A stretch of 11,049 nt of DNA, from assembly GCA_045661305.1 (NCBI GenBank), contig JAZRFJ010000044.1, positions 1 through 11,049 on the forward strand. Direction: 5' to 3'. Positions 1 to 7,505 of the stretch are shown piece by piece. Position 1 is the stretch's first letter. Every line of letters starts with the position of its first letter. The translations under genes were made by a program, and so were the position numbers. Below the pieces are notes generated by a model. That model saw nothing but the letters and a program-made list of their open reading frames with translations. It was not told where the DNA came from and searched no databases. The DNA comes from UMGS1840 sp045661305 (GTDB taxonomy: Bacteria > Bacillota > Clostridia > UMGS1840).

Positions 1-1
1 T

Positions 2-715
2 GAGCATGTAGAGATTATTTATTTCAAAAAAGGCGGTTGCCACATGACTTGCAGAGGCAATTCTTTTTTGGTTGAGGATAATAATACTGTTGTTGTGAAC
101 AGTAATGAGCTTCACTTTTTTAATAAGAATGCAAGAGGCGGATATTTTTGTGCGATGATAAATCCAAGCTTTTTTTCGGATATAAGATTTAAAAATTGTG
201 TTTTTAAAAATCATATTGAACACGATGCAGTGATAAAAAAATGTTTTGAAGAAATGTTTTTTGAATTTTTATCAAAAAATGATGGTTATGATATGGCAAT
301 AAAAAGCAGTGCATACCGTCTTATGACGCATATTTTAAGAAATTATAAAGAGGAGCGTGTTTCTGAGAAAAATTTTAAAAAGAAAAATGGCAAGATGAGT
401 CAGATTGATGAAATACTTACCTATATCTCCGATCACTATGACGATAACCTTTCAACATCATTTCTGGCAGAAAAATTTTTCTTAAATGAGCATTATTTTT
501 GCCATTTTTTCAAAAAAGCAACAGGCCAGTCCCCTGTTAGCTTTATAAACCGTTTTCGCATAGAAAAAGCGGAAACTTTACTTAAAAATACAGATATTCC
601 GATAACGGAGATAGCTATGAATGTAGGGTTTGGCGACCCGAATTATTTTACAAGAACATTTAAAAAATATCTTGGTGTAACACCCACAGAATATAAGAAT
701 ACAATTAAAGGCTGA
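2..715 (+). CDS. AraC-family transcriptional regulator, 5' truncated
   Basis: DNA-binding regulator with a C-terminal AraC/XylS double helix-turn-helix and an N-terminal cupin-like sensing part. The frame is open right to the left edge. The 14 codons before the ATG at 44 read EHVEIIYFKKGGCH, which matches the conserved HxHxxxEIIYF-type first strand of AraC cupin domains, so the ATG at 44 is internal and the true start lies outside the window. Counting from that ATG, the DNA-binding domain spans about residues 120-223, with the first helix-turn-helix near 138-158 (LAEKFFLNEHYF) and the second near 188-208 (ITEIAMNVGFGDPNYFTRTFKK split around GFGDPNYF). The signature end GVTPTEYK is intact. It converges on the minus-strand lysine operon and shares its terminator; its stop codon lies inside the stem. 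The ligand and targets cannot be read from the sequence; members with this layout usually control carbohydrate uptake genes nearby. Confidence 0.9.
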   Translation, partial: EHVEIIYFKKGGCHMTCRGNSFLVEDNNTVVVNSNELHFFNKNARGGYFCAMINPSFFSDIRFKNCVFKNHIEHDAVIKKCFEEMFFEFLSKNDGYDMAIKSSAYRLMTHILRNYKEERVSEKNFKKKNGKMSQIDEILTYISDHYDDNLSTSFLAEKFFLNEHYFCHFFKKATGQSPVSFINRFRIEKAETLLKNTDIPITEIAMNVGFGDPNYFTRTFKKYLGVTPTEYKNTIKG

Positions 716-738
716 AACGAAATCGTTTCAGCCTTTAA
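705..738. terminator. Bidirectional intrinsic terminator between convergent genes
   Basis: A near-perfect inverted repeat: the arm AAAGGCTGAAACGA (707-720) and its complement at 723-736, separated by only AA, with two more A-T pairs outside. It lies between the plus-strand regulator, whose TGA stop at 713-715 is part of the left arm, and the minus-strand ACT gene ending at 742. On the minus strand the stem is followed by a moderately T-rich run (TTGTATTCTTAT). On the plus strand the tail is only TTT then A-rich, so it probably works best for the lysine operon. Confidence 0.75.
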
Positions 739-741
739 AAA

Positions 742-1203
742 TTAATTTAAGCTTTTTGTAAGAACACTCTTTGCTAAAGGTGCAAATTCGTCTGTTATAA
801 GAAGTGAAATTTCTGTTTCAGAGGTTGTAATCAGAGAAACAGGTATTTTATTTTCTGAAAGTATGGAAAAGAGCTTTGTTGCTATTCCGCTTTCAGTTTT
901 CATTCTTTCGCTTGATATAAGTATTTTTGTGTTATTTGAAAGTATCTGTGTTGTAAGCGATGAAAATACTTCTTTAAATTTATAAATAACGGATATTATT
1001 TTAGCTGTGTCGTTATCATCTACCGTGAAAGACAGATTAACCGTATTGTTAAGCGGTGCTGTCTGGCTTATCATGTCTATACAGATATTTTCATTTGATA
1101 CAATTTCAAATATTTTTAAAAGTGAATCAACACCTGAGTCTATGTTGTTAAGTGTAACAAGAGAAACATTTGGTGTAAATCCAAGTGAAAAATCATTCGT
1201 CAT
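742..1203 (-). CDS. Stand-alone tandem ACT protein, aspartokinase-regulatory-like
   Basis: A 153-residue protein made only of two ACT-type ligand-binding modules, about residues 13-85 and 91-150. Each resembles the C-terminal regulatory half of aspartate kinase: NICIDMISQ (39-47) and NLSFTVDDND (56-65) correspond to the aspartokinase NINVDMIVQ and DISFTV elements. SGIATKLFSILSENKIPVSL followed by SETEISLLI (128-136) corresponds to the second ACT module with its SEIKISVLI strand. There is no kinase domain and no room for one. It is the last gene after asd-dapA-dapB, 70 bases behind dapB, and ends at the shared terminator. Known family fact: B. subtilis aspartokinase II has a beta subunit consisting of this same region, made from an internal start in lysC. 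By inference this protein may sense lysine or threonine and modulate aspartokinase or another enzyme of the pathway. The start ATG has an in-frame TAA four codons upstream and only a weak, distant AAAAGAG ribosome site. Confidence 0.8.
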   Translation of the reverse strand: MTNDFSLGFTPNVSLVTLNNIDSGVDSLLKIFEIVSNENICIDMISQTAPLNNTVNLSFTVDDNDTAKIISVIYKFKEVFSSLTTQILSNNTKILISSERMKTESGIATKLFSILSENKIPVSLITTSETEISLLITDEFAPLAKSVLTKSLN

Positions 1204-1273
1204 AATTATTATTTATGCTCTTTTCCAAAATATTTTATAATCTGTCATAAGAGCATTTTCCTTTCTTCCCGAA

Positions 1274-2023
1274 TTAAAGTAAATCCTTCATGCTGTAAAG
1301 TCCGGGAGCATTATCTTTTATAAAATAAGCAGCTCTTATTGCACCGGTTGCAAAAACTGCTTTGCTGTGAGCCTCGTGTTTTATTGAAATAACTTCATCT
1401 TTGCCTGCAAATATAACTTCATGCTCACCAACAATCGTTCCGCCTCTTATTGCGTGCATTCCGATTTCTTTTTTCTCTCGTTTTTTTCTTTGAGAGTGGC
1501 GGTCATAGGTGTATGACATTTTATTATCAAGCGTTTCGTTAAGCTCATCGGCAATCATAAGAGCAGTTCCGCTTGGTGCATCAATTTTTAAGTTATGATG
1601 TTTTTCAATTATCTCAATATCAAAATCGGGATATAAAAGCTTTGCAGCACTTTTTACAAGGTCAATAATCAGGTTTACGCCCAAAGTCATATTAGCACTG
1701 TTAAAAACAGGAATTGTTTCCGAGGCTTTTATCATATAGCCTTTTTCTTCTTCAGAAAGTCCTGTTGTTGCAATAACAAGTGGGATTTTTCTTTTTACTG
1801 CATATTCAGTAAGACCTTTTATCTGTGAGGGGTGTGAAAAATCAATTATAACATCTATATCGTCTGTACAGTCATCATAATTTGTATAAACATCACATTC
1901 ACAATCAGGTTTTTTTGCAATATCAAATCCGCAAACCAATATTGCGTTTTCCTCATTTATTAATGCTTCTGACAAAACTTTTCCCATTTTGCCGTTTATT
2001 CCGTTAATTGCTGCTTTTATCAT
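1274..2023 (-). CDS. dapB: 4-hydroxy-tetrahydrodipicolinate reductase
   Basis: Reduces 4-hydroxy-tetrahydrodipicolinate to tetrahydrodipicolinate with NAD(P)H, the second committed step to diaminopimelate and lysine, in the cytosol. The 249-residue length suits the family. The N-terminal Rossmann fold has the dinucleotide loop GINGKMG (8-14), with an acidic D34 after the second strand. The C-terminal catalytic/tetramer domain carries the diagnostic EKHHNLKIDAPSGTA (140-154) with the catalytic His142/His143 and Lys146, and RGGTIVGEH (193-201). SANMTLGVN (109-117) is also the family motif. The start ATG is preceded by GGAG at a 7-base spacing, placed directly after the dapA TAG, so dapA and dapB are 13 bases apart and very probably translated from one message. 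Confidence 0.97.
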   Translation of the reverse strand: MIKAAINGINGKMGKVLSEALINEENAILVCGFDIAKKPDCECDVYTNYDDCTDDIDVIIDFSHPSQIKGLTEYAVKRKIPLVIATTGLSEEEKGYMIKASETIPVFNSANMTLGVNLIIDLVKSAAKLLYPDFDIEIIEKHHNLKIDAPSGTALMIADELNETLDNKMSYTYDRHSQRKKREKKEIGMHAIRGGTIVGEHEVIFAGKDEVISIKHEAHSKAVFATGAIRAAYFIKDNAPGLYSMKDLL

Positions 2024-2036
2024 ATTTTTTCTCCAA

Positions 2037-2921
2037 CTAAATCAATTTATAATTTTTCATTTCATTTTTAAGCTTAATAACATTTTTTTCATCCATATCA
2101 TAAAGAGGCAATCTGCATTTTCCCACAGAAAGTCCCATAATATTCATAGCTTCTTTTACAGGGATAGGATTGACCTCTAAAAATAGCGAGTTCACAAGCC
2201 TGAGCATATTAAGCTGCATTCCCGATGCCTTTTTAAAATTACCTTCGAGTGCATACATACACATATCATGGACATCTTGTGGAATAATATTTGCTGCAAC
2301 GCTTATTACACCTTTTCCGCCCATACACATAATAGGAACGATGATGTCATCATTACCGCTGTAAATATCAATTTCGGGGATTTCGTCAGCTATTTTTGAA
2401 ACATAGGACATATTTCCGCTTGCTTCTTTTATAGCTACAATATTTTTGTGTTCATACATTCTTTTTAATGTTTCAACCTCAATGTGAACGCCAGTTCTTG
2501 AGGGAACATTGTAAACACAGCAAGGTAAATCAGTTGAAGATGCAATTTCTTTGTAATGCACTTCCAAACCTCGTTGTGTTGTCTTGTTGTAATAAGGTGT
2601 GACAAGAAGCAGACCGTCTGCTCCCATTTTTTCAACCTCTTTAGACATCATTATCGCATGTGCTGTGTCATTTGAGCCTGTTCCCGCAATAATAGGAATT
2701 CGCCCTTTTGCAACATCTATTGCCTTTTTCACAAGCTCAAGGTGTTCACTATCATTTAGTGTCGGAGCTTCTCCTGTTGTAGCACAAACAAAAATAGCGT
2801 CAGTTTTATGTGCGATGTGAAAATTAATTAATTCCTCGTATTTTTCAAAGTCAGGCTTGTTGTCTTTTGTGAAAGGAGTTACCAGTGCAACTCCGCTACC
2901 CTGGAATAAAGATTTTTTCAT
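2037..2921 (-). CDS. dapA: 4-hydroxy-tetrahydrodipicolinate synthase
   Basis: Condenses pyruvate with aspartate semialdehyde, the branch-point reaction of lysine/diaminopimelate synthesis. It is a 294-residue TIM-barrel enzyme of the DapA/NAL aldolase family. Visible active-site residues, each shifted +4 from E. coli: the Thr48-Thr49-Gly50-Glu51 loop, Tyr137 in VYNVPSRTG, Arg142, and the Schiff-base Lys165 in AIKEASG; TPYYNK (108-113) and the glycine-rich SGNDD (188-192) are also present. At the lysine allosteric site the equivalents of E. coli His56 (His60) and Asn80 (Asn84) are kept, but the Glu84 position is His88, so feedback behaviour cannot be predicted with confidence. An AAAGG ribosome site precedes the ATG. 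It sits between asd, which makes its substrate, and dapB, which uses its product. Confidence 0.97.
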   Translation of the reverse strand: MKKSLFQGSGVALVTPFTKDNKPDFEKYEELINFHIAHKTDAIFVCATTGEAPTLNDSEHLELVKKAIDVAKGRIPIIAGTGSNDTAHAIMMSKEVEKMGADGLLLVTPYYNKTTQRGLEVHYKEIASSTDLPCCVYNVPSRTGVHIEVETLKRMYEHKNIVAIKEASGNMSYVSKIADEIPEIDIYSGNDDIIVPIMCMGGKGVISVAANIIPQDVHDMCMYALEGNFKKASGMQLNMLRLVNSLFLEVNPIPVKEAMNIMGLSVGKCRLPLYDMDEKNVIKLKNEMKNYKLI

Positions 2922-2970
2922 TTCTCATCGACCTTTCATAAATGTATAAAATGTATAAAATTTTTATTTT

Positions 2971-4047
2971 TTAAATATAGTTTTCAGCACAAAGAAGCTC
3001 AGCAAGCAATACTGCACCGCCTGCAGCACCTCTTAATGTGTTGTGGGACATACCGATAAATTTAACATCAAAAAGACTATCCTCTCTAAGTCTTCCCAAA
3101 GAAATAGCCATACCGTTCTCTAAATTTCTTTCGGATTTAATCTGTGGACGGTCATTTTCTTCAAAATAGTGGAGGAACTGTTTCGGTGCTGACGGAAGGT
3201 TTAATTCCTGCGCTCTTCCTTTGTAGTTTTTCCATTTTTCTATAATTTCATCACATGTTACTTTTTTCTCAAAAGAAACAAATACTGCTGCTGTATGACC
3301 GTCTGTTACAGGAACTCTGATACACTGTGCTGTAAATAAAGGTGATTGTGCAGGAATAATTTTTCCATCTTTTATCTCACCCCATATTTTAAGTGGTTCC
3401 TGTTCAGATTTTTCTTCTTCACCGCCGATATAGGGAATAACATTATCTACCATTTCAGGCCATGAATCAAAGTTTTTACCTGCACCTGAAATTGCCTGAT
3501 ATGTACAGCAAAGTACATTTTTTACGCCAAATTCCATAAGCGGATGAATTGCAGGAACATAGCTTTGAAGTGAACAATTAGATTTAACTGCAATAAAGCC
3601 TCTTTTTGTTCCGAGTCTTTCTTTCTGATATGGGATAATATCAAGATGATTAGCGTTGATTTCAGGTACAACCATTGGAACATCAGGTGTAAAACGATGT
3701 GCAGAGTTGTTTGAAACAACTGGGCACTCTTTTTTTGCATATGCTTCTTCAAGTGCTTTTATTTCATCTTTTTTCATATCAACAGCACAGAAAATAAAGT
3801 CTACTTTTGAAACAACCTCGTCAATATCCTCTGTTGCATCAAGTAAAACCATATCCTCCATAGCTTTTGGCATAGGGGAAGACATTTTCCATCTTTCACC
3901 AACGGCTTCTTTATATGTCTTTCCTTTTGACCTTCCGCTTGCAGCAAGTGCTGTTACTGTAAACCAGGGGTGATTTTCCAAAAGAAGTGCAAATCTCTGA
4001 CCTACCATACCTGTTGCACCAACAATACCTACATTATATTTTTTCAT
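2971..4047 (-). CDS. asd: Aspartate-semialdehyde dehydrogenase, archaeal/fungal-type subfamily
   Basis: Reduces aspartyl phosphate to aspartate semialdehyde with NADPH, feeding lysine, methionine and threonine. The 358-residue protein has the dinucleotide motif GIVGATGMVGQRF (7-19), SNNSAHR (112-118), the catalytic Cys158 in KSNCSLQ, SGAGK (187-191), and Arg244/His251 in IRVPVTDGH. The overall pattern, including HPWF after the first helix, ERWK and the SNNSAHR element, fits the longer archaeal/fungal subfamily rather than the E. coli or B. subtilis type. I chose the ATG at 4047: AAAGGA (4057-4062) lies 9 bases upstream. A longer reading from TTG at 4065 would place that ribosome site inside the coding region and add six unconserved residues. 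It is the first gene of the asd-dapA-dapB-ACT unit, 49 bases ahead of dapA. Confidence 0.95.
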   Translation of the reverse strand: MKKYNVGIVGATGMVGQRFALLLENHPWFTVTALAASGRSKGKTYKEAVGERWKMSSPMPKAMEDMVLLDATEDIDEVVSKVDFIFCAVDMKKDEIKALEEAYAKKECPVVSNNSAHRFTPDVPMVVPEINANHLDIIPYQKERLGTKRGFIAVKSNCSLQSYVPAIHPLMEFGVKNVLCCTYQAISGAGKNFDSWPEMVDNVIPYIGGEEEKSEQEPLKIWGEIKDGKIIPAQSPLFTAQCIRVPVTDGHTAAVFVSFEKKVTCDEIIEKWKNYKGRAQELNLPSAPKQFLHYFEENDRPQIKSERNLENGMAISLGRLREDSLFDVKFIGMSHNTLRGAAGGAVLLAELLCAENYI

Positions 4048-4056
4048 ATTTATCAA

Positions 4057-4062
4057 TCCTTT
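4057..4062 (-). promoter_or_regulatory. Ribosome binding site that fixes the asd start
   Basis: AAAGGA on the minus strand, 9 bases before the ATG at 4047. It excludes the in-frame TTG at 4065, which lies upstream of or against this site and has no ribosome site of its own. Confidence 0.8.
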
Positions 4063-4087
4063 CAAGAAAAATTAATTCGATTTATAT

Positions 4088-4116
4088 ATAATATCACATA
4101 TGATTAAAATTGTCAA
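4088..4116 (-). promoter_or_regulatory. Sigma-A promoter of the asd-dapA-dapB-ACT operon
   Basis: Minus strand: a perfect TTGACA (4111-4116), a 17-base spacer and TATTAT (4088-4093), with TG one base upstream of the -10 box (extended -10). Transcription should start near 4081, leaving about 34 untranslated bases before asd. That is too short for a lysine riboswitch or T-box, so no RNA-level lysine sensor is visible at this promoter. Confidence 0.85.
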
Positions 4117-4168
4117 ATGATTTTTGTTACTGTTTATTATATGATTTTAATTATTGTTTTATCACAAG

Positions 4169-5173
4169 CTACTGAAGGGGATATTTCTTCATAAGCCTGT
4201 TGTGTTCGTCAAGTGTCTTTGAATAGTGAGTGTTTCCCTCTTTATCACAGAAAAAGAAAAGATAGTCTGTTTCATCAGGGAACAGTGCCGCCTCAATCGC
4301 AAGTGAACCGGGAGAGCTGATTGCGGTAGGGGTGAGACCCTCGTTAATATATGTATTATAAGGAGAGTCAATTTTTGTATCTTCAATCGTGAGAACAGGT
4401 TTTCTTTCATTTAAGATAAACTGTACAGTTGCACACGACTGAAGCTTCATTCCTATTTCTATACGGTTGTGGAAAACACTTGAAATCTGATAAAAATCTT
4501 CGGCAAATCTGGCTTCTCTTTGAATTATTGAAGCTAAAATAACAACTTCTTCAATACTCATACCAAGTTCAGTTGCACGCTGAGTATAGCCTGTTTTCCA
4601 ATGCGTTTTGAAATTTGAAACCATTCTGTCTATAACATCTTTTGACGCAGAATGTTCGTGGAAATTATATGTATCAGGAAAGAGATAGCCGTTAAGGTCG
4701 TTTTTACTTCCGTCTATTTTGACTCCGTCAAGCTCAAAGCTAAACTCACGGAGAGCACTTTTAAACTCTTCCTCGTCCGATATGATTTCATTAGTTTTTA
4801 GCTTGTCTATTATTTCATTGTTTGTAAAGCCCTCAGGAATTGTGAGATTGTTAGTTGTGACAGTCGCCTTTACAACTTTTTCAACAAGTTGGGAATAAGG
4901 CATTTTTGCATTAACTACAAATTCACCCGGAGTAAGCACATAATCGGGTTCGCTGAGTAAAAAGAAAGTTTTGAACATAAATCCGTTTACAACAATGCCT
5001 TCTTTCTGCATTTTTTTTGAAACAGATGTAACGCTGTCTCCTCCGTTTATTACAATCCTGACATCTTTGCTGCTTCCTGCTATACCAAAAAAGTCAAACA
5101 GTAATACTGCAAAGAGGATAAGTATTAAGAGGTCAACAACCAAAGTTATTATTCTTGATGTTTTTTTAGTCAT
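4169..5173 (-). CDS. mltG: Endolytic murein transglycosylase MltG (YceG-like)
   Basis: Membrane-anchored lytic transglycosylase that cuts nascent glycan strands and is thought to set their length during peptidoglycan synthesis. The 334-residue protein has a short basic N-terminus, one membrane segment (about 8-31), and a long extracytoplasmic part: a LysM-like region (about 38-105), then the catalytic YceG domain. The presumed catalytic Glu220 lies in ASIIQREA (214-221), followed by VFHNRIEIGMKLQSCATVQF (233-252) and SPYNTYINEGLTPTAISSPG (270-289), all family hallmarks. Era ends 63 bases upstream. The ATG at 5173 has almost no ribosome site; a strong site instead serves an upstream in-frame ATG that meets a TAG after three codons (separate entry). 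Function is secure; how translation starts is not. No clear terminator follows before the asd promoter. Confidence 0.93.
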   Translation of the reverse strand: MTKKTSRIITLVVDLLILILFAVLLFDFFGIAGSSKDVRIVINGGDSVTSVSKKMQKEGIVVNGFMFKTFFLLSEPDYVLTPGEFVVNAKMPYSQLVEKVVKATVTTNNLTIPEGFTNNEIIDKLKTNEIISDEEEFKSALREFSFELDGVKIDGSKNDLNGYLFPDTYNFHEHSASKDVIDRMVSNFKTHWKTGYTQRATELGMSIEEVVILASIIQREARFAEDFYQISSVFHNRIEIGMKLQSCATVQFILNERKPVLTIEDTKIDSPYNTYINEGLTPTAISSPGSLAIEAALFPDETDYLFFFCDKEGNTHYSKTLDEHNRLMKKYPLQ

Positions 5174-5209
5174 TTTCTGATAATGAGAATGTTTAGCCCA
5201 AACTATTGG

Positions 5210-5233
5210 CTATATGTACATCCTTTCTCCTTT
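5210..5233 (-). other. Strong ribosome site with three-codon ORF in frame with mltG
   Basis: Minus strand, directly after the era stop: AAAGGAG, five bases (AAAGG), then ATG TAC ATA TAG (5221-5210). The ATG at 5221 is exactly 16 codons upstream of, and in frame with, the mltG ATG at 5173. The codons between TAG and that ATG are open. It may be a minimal leader ORF for coupling or reinitiation, or an N-terminal extension disabled by a single nonsense codon or sequencing error. Confidence 0.55.
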
Positions 5234-5236
5234 CAG

Positions 5237-6130
5237 CTAATTTATATCTGCAAGCCCAAAGGACCTGATTTTGTTTATGTTGTTTCGCCAATCAGGGCGG
5301 ACTTTAACCCAAAGCTGTAAAAAAACCTTCTTTTGATATTTCTTTTCAAGTTCTTCTCTTGCATAAGTACCTATTCTCTTTAATGTTTCACCGTTTTTTC
5401 CGATGATTATTTTTTTGTGACTTTCTCTCTCACAATAAATATTTATAGTGCACTCTGTTAAAGTTTTTCCGTCCTCAAACACAACCGGCTCTAACGCAAC
5501 ACCATGGGGTACTTCCTCGTTAAGCTGTCTTAATATTTTTTCTCTTACAATTTCACAAAAATAAGTAGCTTCGCTATTATCCGATTTCATATATTCAGGA
5601 TAATAGAAAGGTCCGTCAACAAGATGCTTTTCCAAAGCTTTTTTTAAAATCTCAACTCCGTTTTTCTTAAGTGCGCTTATAGGAATAATTTCATCAAAAT
5701 CATAAAGCTTTGAATAAGCATCAATAATAGGGAGAAGCTTTTCTTTTTCAATGCGGTCAATCTTGTTTATAGCCAAAATGCAGGGCATTGAAGCTTTTTG
5801 TAATTTTTTAATTATTTCCTTTTCTGTATCACCGGGGAATTTGCTGTCACAAACAAGAACACAAACATCACACTCGGAAGCTGTCGCCTCAGCGGCAGCT
5901 ACCATTTCCTGTGATAAAACATTTTTTGGCTTGTGAATACCTGGAGTATCAGTAAAAACAATCTGATAATTTTCATTTGTATATATACCGCGGATATTAT
6001 TTCTGGTCGTCTGCGGTTTGTGCGACACGATTGCAATTTTTTCTCCCATTATTGCATTAAGAAGTGTAGATTTTCCGGTGTTTGGTCTGCCAACTAACGC
6101 AACAAAGGCTGATTTTGTATTAAATTCCAT
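5237..6130 (-). CDS. era: GTPase Era, ribosome assembly factor
   Basis: Essential GTPase that binds the 3' end of 16S rRNA and helps mature the small ribosomal subunit. All G motifs are present in the 297-residue product: G1 GRPNTGKS (14-21), G2 TTRN (41-44), G3 DTPG (61-64), G4 NKID (122-125), G5 SAL (152-154). The C-terminal type-2 KH RNA-binding domain shows IIIGKNGETLKRIG (241-254) and the Era-typical ending VKVRPDWRNN (275-284). A GGG/AAAAAAT ribosome site precedes the ATG, 34 bases after the M18 aminopeptidase stop. Unlike the frequent ybeY-dgkA-cdd-era arrangement of Firmicutes, era here sits between an aminopeptidase and mltG. Confidence 0.97.
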   Translation of the reverse strand: MEFNTKSAFVALVGRPNTGKSTLLNAIMGEKIAIVSHKPQTTRNNIRGIYTNENYQIVFTDTPGIHKPKNVLSQEMVAAAEATASECDVCVLVCDSKFPGDTEKEIIKKLQKASMPCILAINKIDRIEKEKLLPIIDAYSKLYDFDEIIPISALKKNGVEILKKALEKHLVDGPFYYPEYMKSDNSEATYFCEIVREKILRQLNEEVPHGVALEPVVFEDGKTLTECTINIYCERESHKKIIIGKNGETLKRIGTYAREELEKKYQKKVFLQLWVKVRPDWRNNINKIRSFGLADIN

Positions 6131-6164
6131 ATTTTTTCCCTTTTTTTACTTTTTCCCTTTCGCA

Positions 6165-7505
6165 TTAATTACCGAAGAATGAAAGATATGCTTTGTATGC
6201 TTCATATATATCGGCTTTATGGGCAATTTCAAACGGTGCATGCATCGAAAGGAGAGGAACTCCCGCATCAATAACCTCTGCACCTAAATTTGCGATATAC
6301 TGTGCAACAGTACCGCCGCCACCCTCGTCAACCCTGCCAAGCTCGGCAAACTGGTAGCCTACATCGTCTTTATCAAATATTTTTCTGATATATGCAACAA
6401 GCTCTGCACTTGCTTCAGATGAACCGCCTTTTCCTCTTGAGCCTGTATATTTAAGAAGCGAAAGACCGCATCCGCAAATCGGAGAATTTTGTTTCTCATA
6501 AACTTCGGGATATATCGGGTCAAACGCAGCGGAAACATCAGATGAAAGACAAAATGTATTTTTAAAAAGCTTGTTTAACCTTACATTTTTATCTATTTCC
6601 TCTAAGAAATACTGAAGGAATGTAGATTGCATTCCGCTGTTACCCATACTTCCTACTTCTTCCCTGTCAGCAAGAAGAACAACGGCTGTACGCTTTGGAT
6701 TATTTGTTTTTAAAAGAGCTTCAAAAGACGGGTATGCACATATTCTGTCATCATGACCATAGCCTGCAATAAGACTTCTGTCAAAACCGAGGTCTTTTGC
6801 TTTTCCTGCAGGAACAATCTGAATTTCAGCAGAATAGAAATCGTCTTCTTCTATATCATACTTTTCTTTAAGAATGTTGAGAAGATTTGTTTTAAGCTTG
6901 TCCTTATCGCAATCAGCTTCATCACTTCCTGCAATAACCATGAGCTTTTCTCCTGTGATACCTTCACTCATTTTAAGACCCATCTGTTTTTGGGCAAGAT
7001 GCGGTAATAAGTCCGAAATCATAAATACAGGGTCATTTTCATTATCTCCAACATTTACAGCAATTTTTGTGCCGTCTTTTTTGATAATAACTCCGTACAT
7101 AGCAAGAGGAATAGTAACCCACTGATATTTTTTAATTCCGCCGTAATAATGTGTTCTGAAATATGAAAAGGATGCTTCCTCTGTAACAGGTGACGGCTTT
7201 AAGTCAAGACGGGGTGAATCAATGTGAGAAACTACAAGATTTATTCCTTTTTCCAAATCTTCTTCTCCTATAACTGCAAAAATTGTACTCCTTTGATTAT
7301 GGATATAATACACCTTGTCACCAGGCTTGAATGATGTTTTTCCTTCAATATTTGAAAAACCGTTCTTTTTTGCTTTTTCTTCAAAATAATTTACACAAAG
7401 TCTTTCAGTTTTTGCGTATGATATGAAGTTTTTATATTCCTCACAGAAAGAGAATGCGTCTTTTTTATAGCTTTCTCCTCTTTTTGTAAATAAATTTTCT
7501 TTCAT
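6165..7505 (-). CDS. M18-family zinc aminopeptidase (aspartyl aminopeptidase type)
   Basis: Cytosolic dinuclear zinc exopeptidase that removes N-terminal residues, in this family typically acidic ones, from peptides. The 446-residue protein carries all M18 metal ligands and catalytic residues in order: His94 in SHIDSPRLD, Asp251 in GHDDRI, Glu282-Glu283 in DREEVGS (280-286), Asp323 in SSDVSAAFDP, and His422 in LSMHAPFE. The central domain typical of M18, between the first two ligands, is present. Its ATG overlaps the coaE TGA (ATGA), with AAAGGAAAACACA just upstream, so the two are translationally coupled. Substrate preference for Asp/Glu is from the family, not shown here; the link to coenzyme A synthesis is positional only. 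Confidence 0.93.
   Translation of the reverse strand: MKENLFTKRGESYKKDAFSFCEEYKNFISYAKTERLCVNYFEEKAKKNGFSNIEGKTSFKPGDKVYYIHNQRSTIFAVIGEEDLEKGINLVVSHIDSPRLDLKPSPVTEEASFSYFRTHYYGGIKKYQWVTIPLAMYGVIIKKDGTKIAVNVGDNENDPVFMISDLLPHLAQKQMGLKMSEGITGEKLMVIAGSDEADCDKDKLKTNLLNILKEKYDIEEDDFYSAEIQIVPAGKAKDLGFDRSLIAGYGHDDRICAYPSFEALLKTNNPKRTAVVLLADREEVGSMGNSGMQSTFLQYFLEEIDKNVRLNKLFKNTFCLSSDVSAAFDPIYPEVYEKQNSPICGCGLSLLKYTGSRGKGGSSEASAELVAYIRKIFDKDDVGYQFAELGRVDEGGGGTVAQYIANLGAEVIDAGVPLLSMHAPFEIAHKADIYEAYKAYLSFFGN

Noticed and set aside
44..46. ATG at 44 as the start of the AraC-family gene
   Set aside because: The frame is open to the window edge and the upstream codons read as the conserved first cupin strand (EIIYF), so this Met is internal.
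1215..1256. Inverted repeat ATGCTCTT/AAGAGCAT between dapB and the ACT gene as a terminator
   Set aside because: Only eight pairs with a 26-base loop and no T-run on the minus strand; probably chance or a weak leader structure.
2941..2960. Direct repeat ATGTATAAA twice between asd and dapA
   Set aside because: Two short AT-rich copies in an intergenic gap; too little to support a regulatory site.
3656..3973. Plus-strand open frames inside asd and other minus-strand genes
   Set aside because: They are antisense shadows of well-identified genes, with no ribosome sites or recognisable domains.
4063..4065. TTG at 4065 as the start of asd
   Set aside because: The AAAGGA ribosome site would lie within codons 2-3; the ATG at 4047 has correct spacing and begins the conserved sequence.
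4066..4168. Lysine riboswitch or T-box leader ahead of the asd-dap operon
   Set aside because: The gap is only about 120 bases, the promoter lies within it and leaves about 34 leader bases, with no terminator hairpin or T-box motif.
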